From Marinimicrobium koreense (lineage in GTDB: Bacteria; Pseudomonadota; Gammaproteobacteria; Pseudomonadales; Cellvibrionaceae), in the NCBI RefSeq assembly GCF_003762925.1, contig NZ_RJUK01000001.1, positions 2,869,429 through 2,933,428 on the forward strand: DNA of 64,000 bases. The letters are read 5' to 3'. Below are positions 54,347 to 63,606 of the stretch, in pieces. The stretch's first letter is position 1. Each line of letters starts with the position of its first letter. The position numbers and the translations under genes are program-made. The notes beneath the pieces are model-generated. The model was not told the origin of the DNA. It saw only the letters and a program-made list of their open reading frames with translations, and searched no databases.

Positions 54347-56356
54347 GTGCCCAAGCTCAATCCCCGTCAGCGAGAAGCCGTACACTATATTGATGGCCCC
54401 TGCCTGGTGCTGGCCGGGGCGGGCAGTGGCAAAACCAGTGTGATCACCCGCAAGATTGCCTATCTGATCGAGCAGTGCGACCTGCCGGCTCGCCATATCG
54501 CCGCCCTGACCTTTACCAACAAGGCCGCCCGGGAGATGAAGGAGCGGGTCAGTTCGCTGGTCAAAGGCAGCGCCGCCAAGGGGCTGACGGTCTCGACCTT
54601 TCACAATCTGGGCCTGAATATCATACGTCGGGAGTATAAAGCCCTGGGCTTCAAACCCGGATTTTCGATATTTGACGCCGAAGATGCCCGGGCCCTGCTC
54701 AAGGAGCTGTTGCTCAAAGACGGCGAGCTGGACAGCGACCACCTCAACCGGGTTCAGCATCAGATTTCCAACTGGAAGAACGACCTGACCGATCCGGCCG
54801 AGGTATTGGCCATGGCCCAGAGCCCGGGCGAGCAGACCATCGCCCGGGTGTACGAGCGCTACAACCAGGCGCTCAAGGCCTACAACGCCGTGGATTTCGA
54901 CGACCTGATCCTGATTCCGGTACGCCTGTTCCAGGACCATCCGGACATCCTGGCCCGCTGGCAGCGCAAAATTCGCTACCTGCTGGTGGACGAGTACCAG
55001 GACACCAACTCCAGCCAGTACCTGCTGGTCAAGCTGATCGTGGGCGTGCGCGGCTCGCTCACCGTGGTGGGGGATGACGACCAGTCGATCTACGCCTGGC
55101 GCGGCGCCCGGCCGGAGAACATGAGCCTGCTCAAGCAGGACTTCCCGGCCCTGAATGTGATCAAGCTGGAGCAGAACTACCGCTCCACCAGCCGCATTCT
55201 GAAAGTGGCCAACCACCTGATTGCCCACAACCCCCACGAATTCGACAAGGCATTGTGGAGTGAAATGGGCCTGGGCGACCCGATCCGGGTGATCCGCTGC
55301 GCCAATGAAGAGGCTGAGGCCGAGCGGGTGGCCACGGAAATTCTCACCAGCCGGCTGCGCTACCAGCGCAAGTTCCGCGACTACGCGGTACTGTACCGGG
55401 GCAACCACCAGGCCCGGCTGCTGGAAATCAAACTGCAGCAACACCAAATCCCCTACAAAATCAGCGGCGGCTCGTCCTTCTTCTCCAAAACCGAAATCAA
55501 GGATGTGATGGCGTATTTACGCCTGCTGGTAAACCCGGACGACGACAACGCCTTTTTGCGGGTGATCAACACCCCGCGCCGGCAGATCGGCACCAGTACC
55601 TTGGAAGCCCTCGGGCGTTACGCCACTGAGCGGCATATCGGGCTGTTCAGCGCGGTGAATGAACTTGGGTTGGAGAGCCAGCTCAACGACAAGGCGCTCG
55701 AACGCCTGCGCCGGTTTGTGCACTGGATGGAGGGCGTGCATCAGCGCTCCCACGGCGACAACCCGATCGGCGCGATTCGGGAAATGCTCGAAGACATGGA
55801 TTACGAGGCCTGGCTGCACCAGAACGCCAGTACCCCCAAGGCTGCCGAGCGGCGCTGGGAAAACGTTCAGTACCTGGTGGACTCTCTCGGCAAGACTCTG
55901 GCGCCGGGGGATGACGACGATGAGACCACCATCAAGGAAGCCATTGCCAAGCTGGTCCTGCGGGACTTGCTCGAGCGTCAGGAAGAGGAGGACGAGCTGG
56001 ACCAGGTGCAGCTGCTTACCCTCCACGCGTCCAAGGGGCTGGAGTTTCCGCACGTGTTCATGGTGGGCCTGGAAGAAGACCTGCTGCCCCACCGGAACAG
56101 TATCGAAGATGGCAATATCGAGGAAGAGCGGCGCCTGACCTACGTGGGCATCACCCGCGCCCAGAAAACCCTGACCATGACGTTGGCCCACAAGCGCAAG
56201 CAGTTCGGGGAAATCTTTGAAACCACGCCCAGTCGGTTTCTGGAGGAATTACCGCCGGAGGATGTGGAGAGTGAAGGATTCGGTGAGCTCAGTCCGGAGA
56301 AAAATGTCGCCAAGGGCGAAGAGACGCTGAGCAGTTTGCTGGGGATGTTTGATTAG
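54347..56356 (+). CDS. rep: ATP-dependent DNA helicase Rep
   Basis: A 669-residue UvrD-family 3'-5' helicase that clears protein roadblocks at replication forks. Walker A AGAGSGKT (about 23), TFTNKAAREMKER (motif Ia), VDEYQDTN (motif II), GDDDQSIYAWRGA (motif III), NYRS (motif IV), LTLHASKGLEFPHVF (motif V) and ITRAQ (motif VI) are all present. It starts at GTG with GAGG upstream. The length and second residues match E. coli Rep (673) rather than UvrD. Confidence 0.95.
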   Translation: MPKLNPRQREAVHYIDGPCLVLAGAGSGKTSVITRKIAYLIEQCDLPARHIAALTFTNKAAREMKERVSSLVKGSAAKGLTVSTFHNLGLNIIRREYKALGFKPGFSIFDAEDARALLKELLLKDGELDSDHLNRVQHQISNWKNDLTDPAEVLAMAQSPGEQTIARVYERYNQALKAYNAVDFDDLILIPVRLFQDHPDILARWQRKIRYLLVDEYQDTNSSQYLLVKLIVGVRGSLTVVGDDDQSIYAWRGARPENMSLLKQDFPALNVIKLEQNYRSTSRILKVANHLIAHNPHEFDKALWSEMGLGDPIRVIRCANEEAEAERVATEILTSRLRYQRKFRDYAVLYRGNHQARLLEIKLQQHQIPYKISGGSSFFSKTEIKDVMAYLRLLVNPDDDNAFLRVINTPRRQIGTSTLEALGRYATERHIGLFSAVNELGLESQLNDKALERLRRFVHWMEGVHQRSHGDNPIGAIREMLEDMDYEAWLHQNASTPKAAERRWENVQYLVDSLGKTLAPGDDDDETTIKEAIAKLVLRDLLERQEEEDELDQVQLLTLHASKGLEFPHVFMVGLEEDLLPHRNSIEDGNIEEERRLTYVGITRAQKTLTMTLAHKRKQFGEIFETTPSRFLEELPPEDVESEGFGELSPEKNVAKGEETLSSLLGMFD

Positions 56357-56370
56357 GTCGCCCTAGTGGC

Positions 56371-56410
56371 GCGTAGGGCGGATAAGGCCGCAGGCCGCAT
56401 CCGCCGTAAC
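56371..56410. repeat. GGCGGAT-type palindrome, family B copy 5
   Basis: GCGTAGGGCGGATAAGGCC ... GGCCGCATCCGCCGTAAC, 14 bp after the rep stop, between convergent genes. Opposite orientation to copies 1-4. Confidence 0.8.
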
Positions 56411-56424
56411 CTTCCGCTAAACGA

Positions 56425-56856
56425 TTAACTGCTCTCTTCAACCATATAATCGACGGTCGCCTGAATCTCTTCATCAGAGCAGTCGCTGCACAAGCCCATG
56501 GCCGGCATGGCATTGAAACCGTTGATAGCGTGGTCGTACAGTGTCTCGGAGCCCTTCTCAATGCGGCTTGCCCAGTCGTCCACGGAACCGAGCATCGGCG
56601 CACCGGACACGCCAGCATCGTGGCAGGTGGCGCAGGCCGAGCCGTAAATTTCTTCACCGGAGCGCGGTTCACCGCTGCTGGCACTGGCCACGGGCGCTGC
56701 CGCGCAATCGTCACCGGCCATGCACACCTTGCCTACCGGGGCCAGGCGGTTTTCGATTTCTTTGGACACGTTACTGGACTGAGCCACCGCCAGAGCGGAG
56801 AGCAGACCCAGACTGGCAGCCAACAACAGGCCGATGCGTTTCTTGACTAGACTCAC
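56425..56856 (-). CDS. Cytochrome c5 family protein
   Basis: A 143-residue periplasmic cytochrome with a signal peptide (cleavage near AVA-Q, about 25), haem site CATCH (about 75-79) and Met ligand in FNAMPAMG (about 113). Two extra Cys (CSDC) near the C-terminus are typical of c5. It starts at GTG, with GAGG about 10 bp upstream. It probably donates electrons to terminal oxidases; no oxidase genes are nearby. Confidence 0.88.
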   Translation of the reverse strand: MSLVKKRIGLLLAASLGLLSALAVAQSSNVSKEIENRLAPVGKVCMAGDDCAAAPVASASSGEPRSGEEIYGSACATCHDAGVSGAPMLGSVDDWASRIEKGSETLYDHAINGFNAMPAMGLCSDCSDEEIQATVDYMVEESS

Positions 56857-56982
56857 GGTGCTTCATCCTCGTTGTGAGAGGCAGTGCCTCTTTGGACTAT
56901 TTGGGGCGATCACCGGGCGTAGCCCGCCAACCGCGAGGGCGCATTATAGCCACAAACCGTTGCTCAGGTGAACCAAAGCCCG

Positions 56983-57672
56983 TCACTCGGCGGGCTCGGG
57001 CACGGCCCCGGCAATCAGCAGGTAAACGGACAGGTTGCGGGTCCAGCGGTCCATCAAGCGGCTAAAGTGGCGGTAGTTGGTGACCCGGTTGGTCCACTCC
57101 ATCGCCTGTCCGGTCAGGTTTTGGGTTTCCCGGTGGTCGATGAACTGCGCCAGTACCTTGCCGTTAGGGTCTTCCAGTACCAGGTCAAAGGTGGCGTTTC
57201 CGGCCTCCCGCGTGTAGTAGCGGGTGATTCCCGGCCGGCTCAGGTCCGGTGCGTAGATGTTCAGGTTGCGCAGGGTAGGGCGGAAAATCATGTCCGCCTC
57301 TTCGCGGCTCTCGGTGAGAGTAACGCCGGTTTGCTCACTCAGCCCCTCACGGAGCGCTTCGTCGAGGAAGCGACCGTAATCCTCGTAGATGCGATCCAGG
57401 TCCCGTTGGGTGTAATCAGCCCTTCGGTCGCGCAGCCAGTAATCGCTCAGGGCGACCTGGGTCGGCTCGATATAGAGGGTGGTTATCCGGGGCAGACGTT
57501 CGCCCGGGGGCAGAAAGACATGGTCGAAGTTGCCGGGCTGAGCCGGGCGCAGTGAATCGTCTGCCAGCGGCAGGGGCGACTGCTGGGCGCAGGCAGCCAG
57601 CCATAAGGTCGCTATGGCCAGTAGCGCGGCCCTCGGCCAGAAACGGAGTGAGATAACGCGCTGATGTGTCAT
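56983..57672 (-). CDS. DUF3313-like lipoprotein of unknown function
   Basis: A 229-residue protein with a lipoprotein signal (lipobox LAAC, Cys28) and a conserved-looking body with a TTLYIEPTQV strand, a helix-rich middle (YEDYGRFLDEALREGL) and a RPTLRNLNIYAPD stretch. The layout resembles the DUF3313 lipoproteins of gammaproteobacteria, but I can support this only by pattern. A good GGAGG ribosome site precedes the ATG. No functional link with the neighbours is evident. Confidence 0.6.
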   Translation of the reverse strand: MTHQRVISLRFWPRAALLAIATLWLAACAQQSPLPLADDSLRPAQPGNFDHVFLPPGERLPRITTLYIEPTQVALSDYWLRDRRADYTQRDLDRIYEDYGRFLDEALREGLSEQTGVTLTESREEADMIFRPTLRNLNIYAPDLSRPGITRYYTREAGNATFDLVLEDPNGKVLAQFIDHRETQNLTGQAMEWTNRVTNYRHFSRLMDRWTRNLSVYLLIAGAVPEPAE

Positions 57673-57758
57673 ATAGACCTCCCCAATCGCCTAACAGTGA
57701 ATACGCCATGCTACGTCGGTTAGACGTCGCCCGGGTGGTATGGTTGCGTAAAAAACCG

Positions 57759-59147
57759 TTATGAATTTGTAGAAGCCGGTTCATGGTCGCCCTTGCGGTG
57801 CCGGGCGAAGTAATCCCGGGCGGCCCAGTTCACCCGGGGGGCGAGCAACAGGGCGGATACCATGGTGGGAATGGCCATGGTGGCATAGAGCCCGTCCACC
57901 AAACCCACCACCGCGCGCAGGCTCACCACGCTACCGAGCACCACCAGAGTGGCGTAAATCCAGATGTAGTGATGTTGATGTTGAGCCCCGATCAGAAAGC
58001 CCAGGCATTTGCTGCCGTAATACCAGAAGGTGAACACGGTACTCAGCGAGAGCAGGGCCACCACCAGCACCAACAGATAGGCGCCGACGTTGGGGAAGGC
58101 GGTTTCGAAGGCCCGGGCGGTGAGGGTCACTCCGTCGATACTTCCGTCCACCTGCCAAGCGTCGGTCACCAGTATGGCCAGTGCCGTGCAGGTACAGACC
58201 AGAAGGGTATCGATCACCGGGCCCATCATGGCCACCAGGCCCTCGCGAATGGGCTCCTTGGTTTTGGCGGCGCCGTGGGCCATTGATTCGGTGCCGATCC
58301 CTGCTTCATTGGAGAAAGCGCCCCGGCGCACGCCCATCAGTATGACGGTACCGATGGCGCCACCGGCGGCGGCCTGGCCGCTGAAGGCGTCGGTGACGAT
58401 CAGGTGCAGTGCGGCCGGAATTTCGCCCAGGTACTGGATCAACAACAGCAGGGTCATCCCCAAATAGAGCAGGACCATGACCGGCACCATTCTCAAAGTC
58501 ACTTTACCAACCCGCTGGACGTGTCCGGTAATGACCAGCAGCACCAGGGCGGCGATGATCAGCCCGAGCGTGAGGTCAAAGGCGAAGTGGTTGCTTTCGC
58601 TGGCGAGCCCGGCGGGGATGGCCACCACATCACGCACAATCTGTACGAGTTGGTTGACCTGAAAGGCGGGCATGGTGCCCATCAAACCGGCGACGGCGAA
58701 CAATGCGGCGAGCGGCCACCAGCGTTTTCCCAGGCCTTCGCGAACGACGTACATGGGGCCGCCCTGCAGCCGACCGAGGCTGTCTTTGCCCCGGAACATG
58801 ACGGCGAGGGAGCAGGTATAGAATTTGGTGGCGACGCCGATGACGGCGGTGACCCACATCCAGAAGATGGCGCCGGGGCCGCCCATGGTGAGCGCCAGGG
58901 CGACGCCGGCGATGTTGCCGAGGCCCAGGGTGCCGGAGAGGGCGGTGCTCAGTGCCTGGGCGTGGGGGATGTCGCCTTCGTCGTCGTGGTGGTCGTAGCG
59001 GCCACTGAGGATCTGCAGGGCGTGTTTGAAGTGTCGGTAGGGGAGGCCACGGGAGTAGGCGACGAAGAAGACGCCACCTCCCACCAGCAGTATCACCAGG
59101 GGCATGCCCCACATAAAATTCGCAAACGCTGTAAATGCCGCTTCCAT
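57759..59147 (-). CDS. Sodium:alanine/glycine symporter (AgcS family)
   Basis: A 462-residue membrane carrier with about 11 helices and the family stretches SGTLGLGNIAGVALAL (about 70), GGPGAIFWMWV (about 88) and RGAFSNEAGIGTESMAHGAAKT (about 280). It imports alanine or glycine with Na+. The start MEAAFTAF at 59147 has AGAGGATCT upstream; a longer frame would read into the family A repeat, so it is rejected. The repeat's foot lies 29 bp before the start codon. Confidence 0.93.
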   Translation of the reverse strand: MEAAFTAFANFMWGMPLVILLVGGGVFFVAYSRGLPYRHFKHALQILSGRYDHHDDEGDIPHAQALSTALSGTLGLGNIAGVALALTMGGPGAIFWMWVTAVIGVATKFYTCSLAVMFRGKDSLGRLQGGPMYVVREGLGKRWWPLAALFAVAGLMGTMPAFQVNQLVQIVRDVVAIPAGLASESNHFAFDLTLGLIIAALVLLVITGHVQRVGKVTLRMVPVMVLLYLGMTLLLLIQYLGEIPAALHLIVTDAFSGQAAAGGAIGTVILMGVRRGAFSNEAGIGTESMAHGAAKTKEPIREGLVAMMGPVIDTLLVCTCTALAILVTDAWQVDGSIDGVTLTARAFETAFPNVGAYLLVLVVALLSLSTVFTFWYYGSKCLGFLIGAQHQHHYIWIYATLVVLGSVVSLRAVVGLVDGLYATMAIPTMVSALLLAPRVNWAARDYFARHRKGDHEPASTNS

Positions 59148-59176
59148 AGATCCTCTAGTGTTTGTCTGAGTCCGGC

Positions 59177-59281
59177 CGGGATAGGGGTTCACCCTTTCAA
59201 GACACGCCGTAAACCCATCCCTGGGGGCTCGCATCGCGGGTCCCCCGCTCCACGGTCTTGAAAGGGTGAACCCCTATCCCG
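59177..59281. repeat. Long inverted repeat, family A copy 3 (27-bp arms, 51-nt loop)
   Basis: Arms 59177-59203 and 59255-59281 pair perfectly over 27 bp; the loop 59204-59254 is 51 nt and starts ACGCCGTAAACCCATCCCTG. It shares TTTCAAGAC/GTCTTGAAA at the inner arm end with copy 1, while the outer ~17 bp are locus-specific. It sits directly upstream of the agcS ribosome site. Confidence 0.93.
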
Positions 59282-59310
59282 CCCTCATAGTCTGATTCAC
59301 GTCCGCAGCT

Positions 59311-59352
59311 CGCGTAGGGCGGATAAGCGCAAAGCGCGCATCCGCCGTAACC
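59311..59352. repeat. GGCGGAT-type palindrome, family B copy 6
   Basis: CGCGTAGGGCGGATAAGCGC ... GCGCGCATCCGCC: hairpin GGCGGATaaGCGC/GCGCgcATCCGCC, 30 bp from family A copy 3. Confidence 0.85.
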
Positions 59353-59388
59353 AAAGTTAAAGGCCGAATCGCTACTAAAACTAAAACG

Positions 59389-59613
59389 CTACTCCGCCGC
59401 AAACTCCCCCGCCTCATACCGCGCCAAAACCCGCTTGGCGTCTTCAAACTGCGCTTCGTGCACCCACAATGACACCGTGCTTCCCGCCGGCAACTCCCCC
59501 GCGGCTCCGGGCAAATATTCACCACGGATTTCGCAATCAATCCCCTCGGATTCGAGCAACCCTTGTACCAGGTGCGCCTCAATGTTGTTTTCCGGCAAAT
59601 AGACTTCTTGCAT
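59389..59613 (-). CDS. DUF2007 domain small protein
   Basis: A 74-residue protein matching the DUF2007 ('putative signal transducing') pattern: MQEVYLPENNIEAHLVQGLLESEGIDCEIRGE, then SVSLWV-type strand and EDAKRVLARYEAGE. The family is a small ACT-like fold of unknown role. It lies 35 bp downstream of the gamma-carbonic anhydrase gene on the same strand and is probably co-transcribed. Confidence 0.82.
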   Translation of the reverse strand: MQEVYLPENNIEAHLVQGLLESEGIDCEIRGEYLPGAAGELPAGSTVSLWVHEAQFEDAKRVLARYEAGEFAAE

Positions 59614-59648
59614 GGCGGAGTGCCTCGTGGGTGTTGGTGGTTGGGCGA

Positions 59649-60212
59649 TCAGCTCTGTTGTTCTTGGAGATACTGGTCTTTCAGCGCCACGTAGTTGCTG
59701 GCGGAGTATTTGAAGAATTCCCGCTCGCTGTCTTTGAGCGGGCGGGCCTGTTTGCAGGGTGAGCCCATATAGAGGTAGCCGCTTTCCAGGCGTTTGCCCG
59801 GCGGTACCAGGGTGCCGGCGCCGATTACCACTTCGTCTTCCACCACGGCGCCGTCCAGTATGGTGGAGCCGATGCCCACCAGGATGCGGTTGCCCAGGGT
59901 GCAGCCGTGCAGGGTGACCGAGTGGCCTACGGTGACGTCGTCGCCGATGGTCAGCGGGTAGCCTTCCGGGTTGAAGGGGCCGGCGTGGGTGATGTGCAGG
60001 CAGCTGTTGTCTTGAATACTGGTCCTTTCGCCTATACGTATACGGTGCATGTCGCCGCGAATGACCGCACAGGGCCAGACGGACGTATCACTGCCCAGGG
60101 TCACGTCGCCGATTACCACGGCGGCCGGGTCAACGTAGACGCGCTCGCCCAACGTCGGGGCGACGCCCTGGTAGCGGCGCAGAGCGGGCGAAGAGGGAGC
60201 AGATGCGGTCAT
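59649..60212 (-). CDS. Gamma-carbonic anhydrase family protein (YrdA-like)
   Basis: A 187-residue left-handed beta-helix protein with hexapeptide repeats (VYVDPAAVVIGDVTLG, VWPCAVIRGDMHRIRIG) and the metal ligands His in CLHITH and VGHSVTLHGC (about 75-105). Length and the C-terminal helix match YrdA/CaiE-type proteins. Many members have weak or no measured anhydrase activity, so the reaction is uncertain. It is divergent from prlC. Confidence 0.9.
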   Translation of the reverse strand: MTASAPSSPALRRYQGVAPTLGERVYVDPAAVVIGDVTLGSDTSVWPCAVIRGDMHRIRIGERTSIQDNSCLHITHAGPFNPEGYPLTIGDDVTVGHSVTLHGCTLGNRILVGIGSTILDGAVVEDEVVIGAGTLVPPGKRLESGYLYMGSPCKQARPLKDSEREFFKYSASNYVALKDQYLQEQQS

Positions 60213-60381
60213 GGGTTACCTCATACAGGGCATCGGACACGGAGCGTCGGCTGGAGCGGGCATCTACCCGCCGCCGCGTAACGATGTATCATGGTAGCGT
60301 CCCGGGCCGCCGAGCGCGAATGTTCAGCGCGATCACCCCGTTTTTTGAGTCACAGACACAGAGTTTTGGAGCGATAACCTT

Positions 60382-62439
60382 ATGGCCAACCCCCTGCTGG
60401 AAACCCACGAGCTGCCCCCGTTTTCAGCCATCAAGCCGGAGCACGTAGAGCCTGCCATTCGCCAGCTGATCGACGAAAATCGCGCCTATCGCGAGCGGCT
60501 GCTGGACGGGCTGGATCAACCGACCTGGGACAATTTCGTCGCTCCGCTGGAAGCCGAAGAGGACCGCCTGGAGCAGGCCTGGTCCCCGGTCAGCCACCTG
60601 AACGCGGTGGTCAACAGCGAGGCCCTGCGCGAGGCGTACAACGCCAGCGTGGCGTTGCTGACCGAGTACAACACCGAAGTGAGCCAGGACAGGCGCTTGT
60701 ATGAAGCCTTCCAGGCCATTGCCGACAGCCCGGAGTACGACCAGCTGAGCCAGGCCCAACGCCAGTCCATCGACTACGCCCTGCGGGATTTCCGGCTTGG
60801 GGGTGTGGCCCTGGAGGGCGAGGCCAAAAAACGCTATGGCCAGATCAAAAAACGCCTCAGTGAGCTCTCTACCCAGTTTGCCAACAACGTGCTCGACGCT
60901 ACCCAGGCCTGGTACAAACACTTTACCGACCCGCAGGATCTGGCCGGCCTGCCCGACTCCGCTCTGGAGCAAGCTGCTCAGGCTGCCAAGCAGAAAGACC
61001 TGGAAGGCTATGTCACCACCCTGGACATCCCCTCCTTCCTGGCGGTCATGACCTACGCCGAAGATCGGGCCCTGCGCCGGGAGACCTACACCGCATTTGT
61101 GACTCGTGCGTCCGCGGAAGGTCAGAAGGCCGATGGAAGCAGTGCCGCCGAGTGGGACAATACCGCGATCATCGACGAGACCCTCGCGTTGCGCCATGAG
61201 CTTGCGCAATTGCTGGGTTTCAATAACTACGCCGAACGCTCCCTCGCCACCAAGATGGCGAACAGCACAGAACAGGTCATAAACTTCCTGACCGAGCTGG
61301 CCGAGAAGTCCAAACCTCTGGCGGAGCAGGACGTTCAGCAACTGAAAGCCTTTGCAGAAAAAGAAGGCTGCACCGACCTGCAAGCCTGGGACCTGGCCTA
61401 CTTCAGCGAAAAACTCCGGCAGGCGGACTATGCCCTGTCCCAGGAAGAGCTACGCCCCTACTTCCCGGCCGAGCGGGTGATCAGCGGCCTGTTCGAGGTG
61501 GTCAAACGCCTCTACGACATCGACATTGTGCCGGTGGCGAGCTTTGATAGTTGGCACCCCGACGTGCGTTTCTATCAGATCTACAAAGACGGTGAACACA
61601 TCGCAGGCTTCTACTTCGACATCTTCGCGCGGGAAAACAAACGCGGCGGTGCCTGGATGGCGGACTGTCGTGTGCGCCGCCAGACCGCCAGTGGCGTACA
61701 GCGGCCGGTCGCGTTTCTGACCTGCAACTTCACCCCACCGGTGGGCGAGACGCCGTCACTGCTCACCCACGATGAAGTGACCACCCTGTTCCATGAATTC
61801 GGGCACGGCCTGCATCACATGCTTACCCAGATCGACGTCGCCGCCGTCAGTGGCATCAACGGCGTGGCCTGGGATGCGGTGGAGCTGCCCAGTCAGTTCC
61901 TGGAGAACTGGTGTTGGGAGCCGGACGTAGTGCCGTTGATCTCCGGCCACTACAAAACCGGTGAACCGCTGCCCAAAGACCTGCTCGACAAACTGCTGGC
62001 GGCGAAAAACTTCCAGTCCGGCATGCAGATGGTGCGGCAGCTGGAGTTCTCCCTGTTCGACTTCCGCCTGCACGCGGAGTACGACCCCAATAACCCGAAA
62101 GCGCCCCAGCAACTGCTGGATGAAGTGCGCGACCAGGTGGCCGTGATCACGCCACCGGCGTTCAACAAATTCCAGAACAGCTTCAGCCACATATTCGCCG
62201 GCGGCTACGCGGCGGGTTACTACAGCTACAAGTGGGCCGAAGTGCTCTCCGCCGATGCCTTCTCCCGATTTGAGGAAGAGGGCATCTTCAATCGGGACAC
62301 CGGTGAAAGCTTCCTGAGAGAAATTCTCCAGCAGGGCGGCAGCCGCCCGCCCATGGAGTTGTTCGTCAACTTCCGCGGCCGCGAGCCCAGCATCGCCCCA
62401 TTGCTCCGCCACAGCGGCATCGACGAGGAGGCTGCCTGA
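60382..62439 (+). CDS. prlC: Oligopeptidase A (M3 metallopeptidase)
   Basis: A 685-residue cytoplasmic zinc peptidase, close to E. coli OpdA/PrlC (680), which degrades cleaved signal peptides and other oligopeptides. The zinc site is HEFGHGLHH (about 473) with the third Glu about 28 residues later (WDAVELPSQFLENW). The C-terminal FAGGYAAGYYSYKWAEVLSAD block is typical. It is followed 1 bp after its stop by the YheV-like gene, so the two are coupled. Confidence 0.96.
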   Translation: MANPLLETHELPPFSAIKPEHVEPAIRQLIDENRAYRERLLDGLDQPTWDNFVAPLEAEEDRLEQAWSPVSHLNAVVNSEALREAYNASVALLTEYNTEVSQDRRLYEAFQAIADSPEYDQLSQAQRQSIDYALRDFRLGGVALEGEAKKRYGQIKKRLSELSTQFANNVLDATQAWYKHFTDPQDLAGLPDSALEQAAQAAKQKDLEGYVTTLDIPSFLAVMTYAEDRALRRETYTAFVTRASAEGQKADGSSAAEWDNTAIIDETLALRHELAQLLGFNNYAERSLATKMANSTEQVINFLTELAEKSKPLAEQDVQQLKAFAEKEGCTDLQAWDLAYFSEKLRQADYALSQEELRPYFPAERVISGLFEVVKRLYDIDIVPVASFDSWHPDVRFYQIYKDGEHIAGFYFDIFARENKRGGAWMADCRVRRQTASGVQRPVAFLTCNFTPPVGETPSLLTHDEVTTLFHEFGHGLHHMLTQIDVAAVSGINGVAWDAVELPSQFLENWCWEPDVVPLISGHYKTGEPLPKDLLDKLLAAKNFQSGMQMVRQLEFSLFDFRLHAEYDPNNPKAPQQLLDEVRDQVAVITPPAFNKFQNSFSHIFAGGYAAGYYSYKWAEVLSADAFSRFEEEGIFNRDTGESFLREILQQGGSRPPMELFVNFRGREPSIAPLLRHSGIDEEAA

Positions 62440-62440
62440 T

Positions 62441-62689
62441 ATGGCCTTCAGCAAAACGCCCCGGTTTATCGCCGGGGCCGTCTGCCCCCGCTGCTCCGCC
62501 ATGGACCGCCTTCGCGTGTACAACGAAGACGGCACAGACTACCGCGAGTGCGTCGACTGCGGCTTCAAACAGGAACAGCACATCCAACCCCAGGTGCGGG
62601 AAATCGAAACCCGCGTCAACACCAGCCAGGAAGAGCGCAAAGCCCAGGAGCAAGTGGTCAAAATACTCCCTCTAGACGACGATAACTAA
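62441..62689 (+). CDS. YheV-family putative zinc-ribbon protein
   Basis: An 82-residue protein whose CPRC (20-23) and CVDC (about 42-45) pairs form a zinc-ribbon-like site with RFIAGAVCPRC as the family start. YheV-type genes often follow prlC in gammaproteobacteria. The function is unknown. The C-terminus is helical and charged. Confidence 0.85.
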   Translation: MAFSKTPRFIAGAVCPRCSAMDRLRVYNEDGTDYRECVDCGFKQEQHIQPQVREIETRVNTSQEERKAQEQVVKILPLDDDN

Positions 62690-62709
62690 ACCGCCCCTAT
62701 AGTAGTACC

Positions 62710-62762
62710 CGTAGGGCGGATCGGTCCGACGTTTCGGAGCGCAAAGCGCGCATCCGCCGTAA
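62710..62762. repeat. GGCGGAT-type palindrome, family B copy 7 (with insert)
   Basis: CGTAGGGCGGAT ... GCGCAAAGCGCGCATCCGCC, same outer sequence as copy 6 but with about 12 extra bases (TCGGTCCGACGTTTCGGA region, itself CCGA/TCGG-paired) replacing TAA. 20 bp after the YheV-like stop. Confidence 0.75.
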
Positions 62763-62919
62763 TAGTCCTTGCAACCAAAAACTTGCAATCCCCACCCCGC
62801 CTGCTACCTTACCCAAACAACCAAACACGCCCCGTTGCCACATGCTCTCTGAAATACTTTCTACCAAGAGAATATGTCGCACTACGGGCGGTAGCGTGCC
62901 TAAACGTCGGTCTGGCACA

Positions 62920-63606
62920 TTAATCCGCAAGTGCATCCAAGGGGCTGCGCGTTCCCGCATAATGCTGCCCCAACACATGGGTATAAATCTGCGTCGTCTT
63001 CACATCGTTGTGGCCCAATAGCTCCTGCACACTGCGTATGTCATAGCCACTTTGCAGCAAGTGCGTGGCGAATGAATGGCGAAAGGTGTGGCAGTTCACT
63101 TTCTTCCCGGTGACCCCCGCCGCCTTTACGGCACGCACGGTAAGCGACAGCCGGTCGAAGCAGACATCCTGAACGCGCAGACGCAAGCACTCCGTAATTC
63201 GTAACCCACTGCCGTATAGCAGGGAAATGATAAGTCGGTCTCTCTCTGGCAGTTGGCGCAAAATCTGGCTTACTTCACGCTTTGTCAGTGTGGTGGGCAG
63301 GTGACGCTGCTTGGTTGCCAGTTTGAAATCGAGTTCGCCCAGCTCTACTTTGAGAACCTTATGGTAGAGAAACACCAACGCATTCAATGCAACTTTCTGC
63401 GTATTGACGGCGACTTCTTTTTTAACGGCAAGCCAGGTAAGAAACTCTTTGACTTCATTGGCGCCCATCTTTGTGGGATGCTCTTTACCATGGAATATGA
63501 TGTAGCGGTAAATCCAGAACAGATAGGTCTTCTCGGTTCTAAGACTGTATCCGCGCAGGCGGATCTCGCCGCGAACCATTTCCAAAAAGGGGCTTTTTCG
63601 CGCCAT
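62920..63606 (-). CDS. intI: Integron-type integrase (IntI) with in-frame internal deletion
   Basis: The 228-residue product is clearly IntI-like: [82 protein letters not shown] and a terminal RSPLDAL. Normal IntI proteins are about 320-340 residues. Compared with IntI1 from memory, about 90 residues are missing in frame between LSLTVR158 and A159VKAAG (junction at 63132/63133). The lost part would hold the beta-hairpin Lys (GKGSKDR) and the IntI-specific extra helix needed for attC binding, while Arg, His-x-x-Arg, His and Tyr of the active site remain. AAGGAGG precedes the ATG. A LexA box lies upstream. Probably inactive as an integron recombinase. Confidence 0.85.
   Translation of the reverse strand: MARKSPFLEMVRGEIRLRGYSLRTEKTYLFWIYRYIIFHGKEHPTKMGANEVKEFLTWLAVKKEVAVNTQKVALNALVFLYHKVLKVELGELDFKLATKQRHLPTTLTKREVSQILRQLPERDRLIISLLYGSGLRITECLRLRVQDVCFDRLSLTVRAVKAAGVTGKKVNCHTFRHSFATHLLQSGYDIRSVQELLGHNDVKTTQIYTHVLGQHYAGTRSPLDALAD

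Noticed and set aside
53995..54393. 132-residue frame across the region upstream of rep
   Set aside because: It overlaps the rep start and promoter-like boxes, has low-complexity composition and no homologous pattern.
59148..59234. N-terminal extension of the AgcS frame
   Set aside because: The extra residues translate the family A repeat. The ATG at 59147 has a ribosome site and gives the normal family N-terminus.
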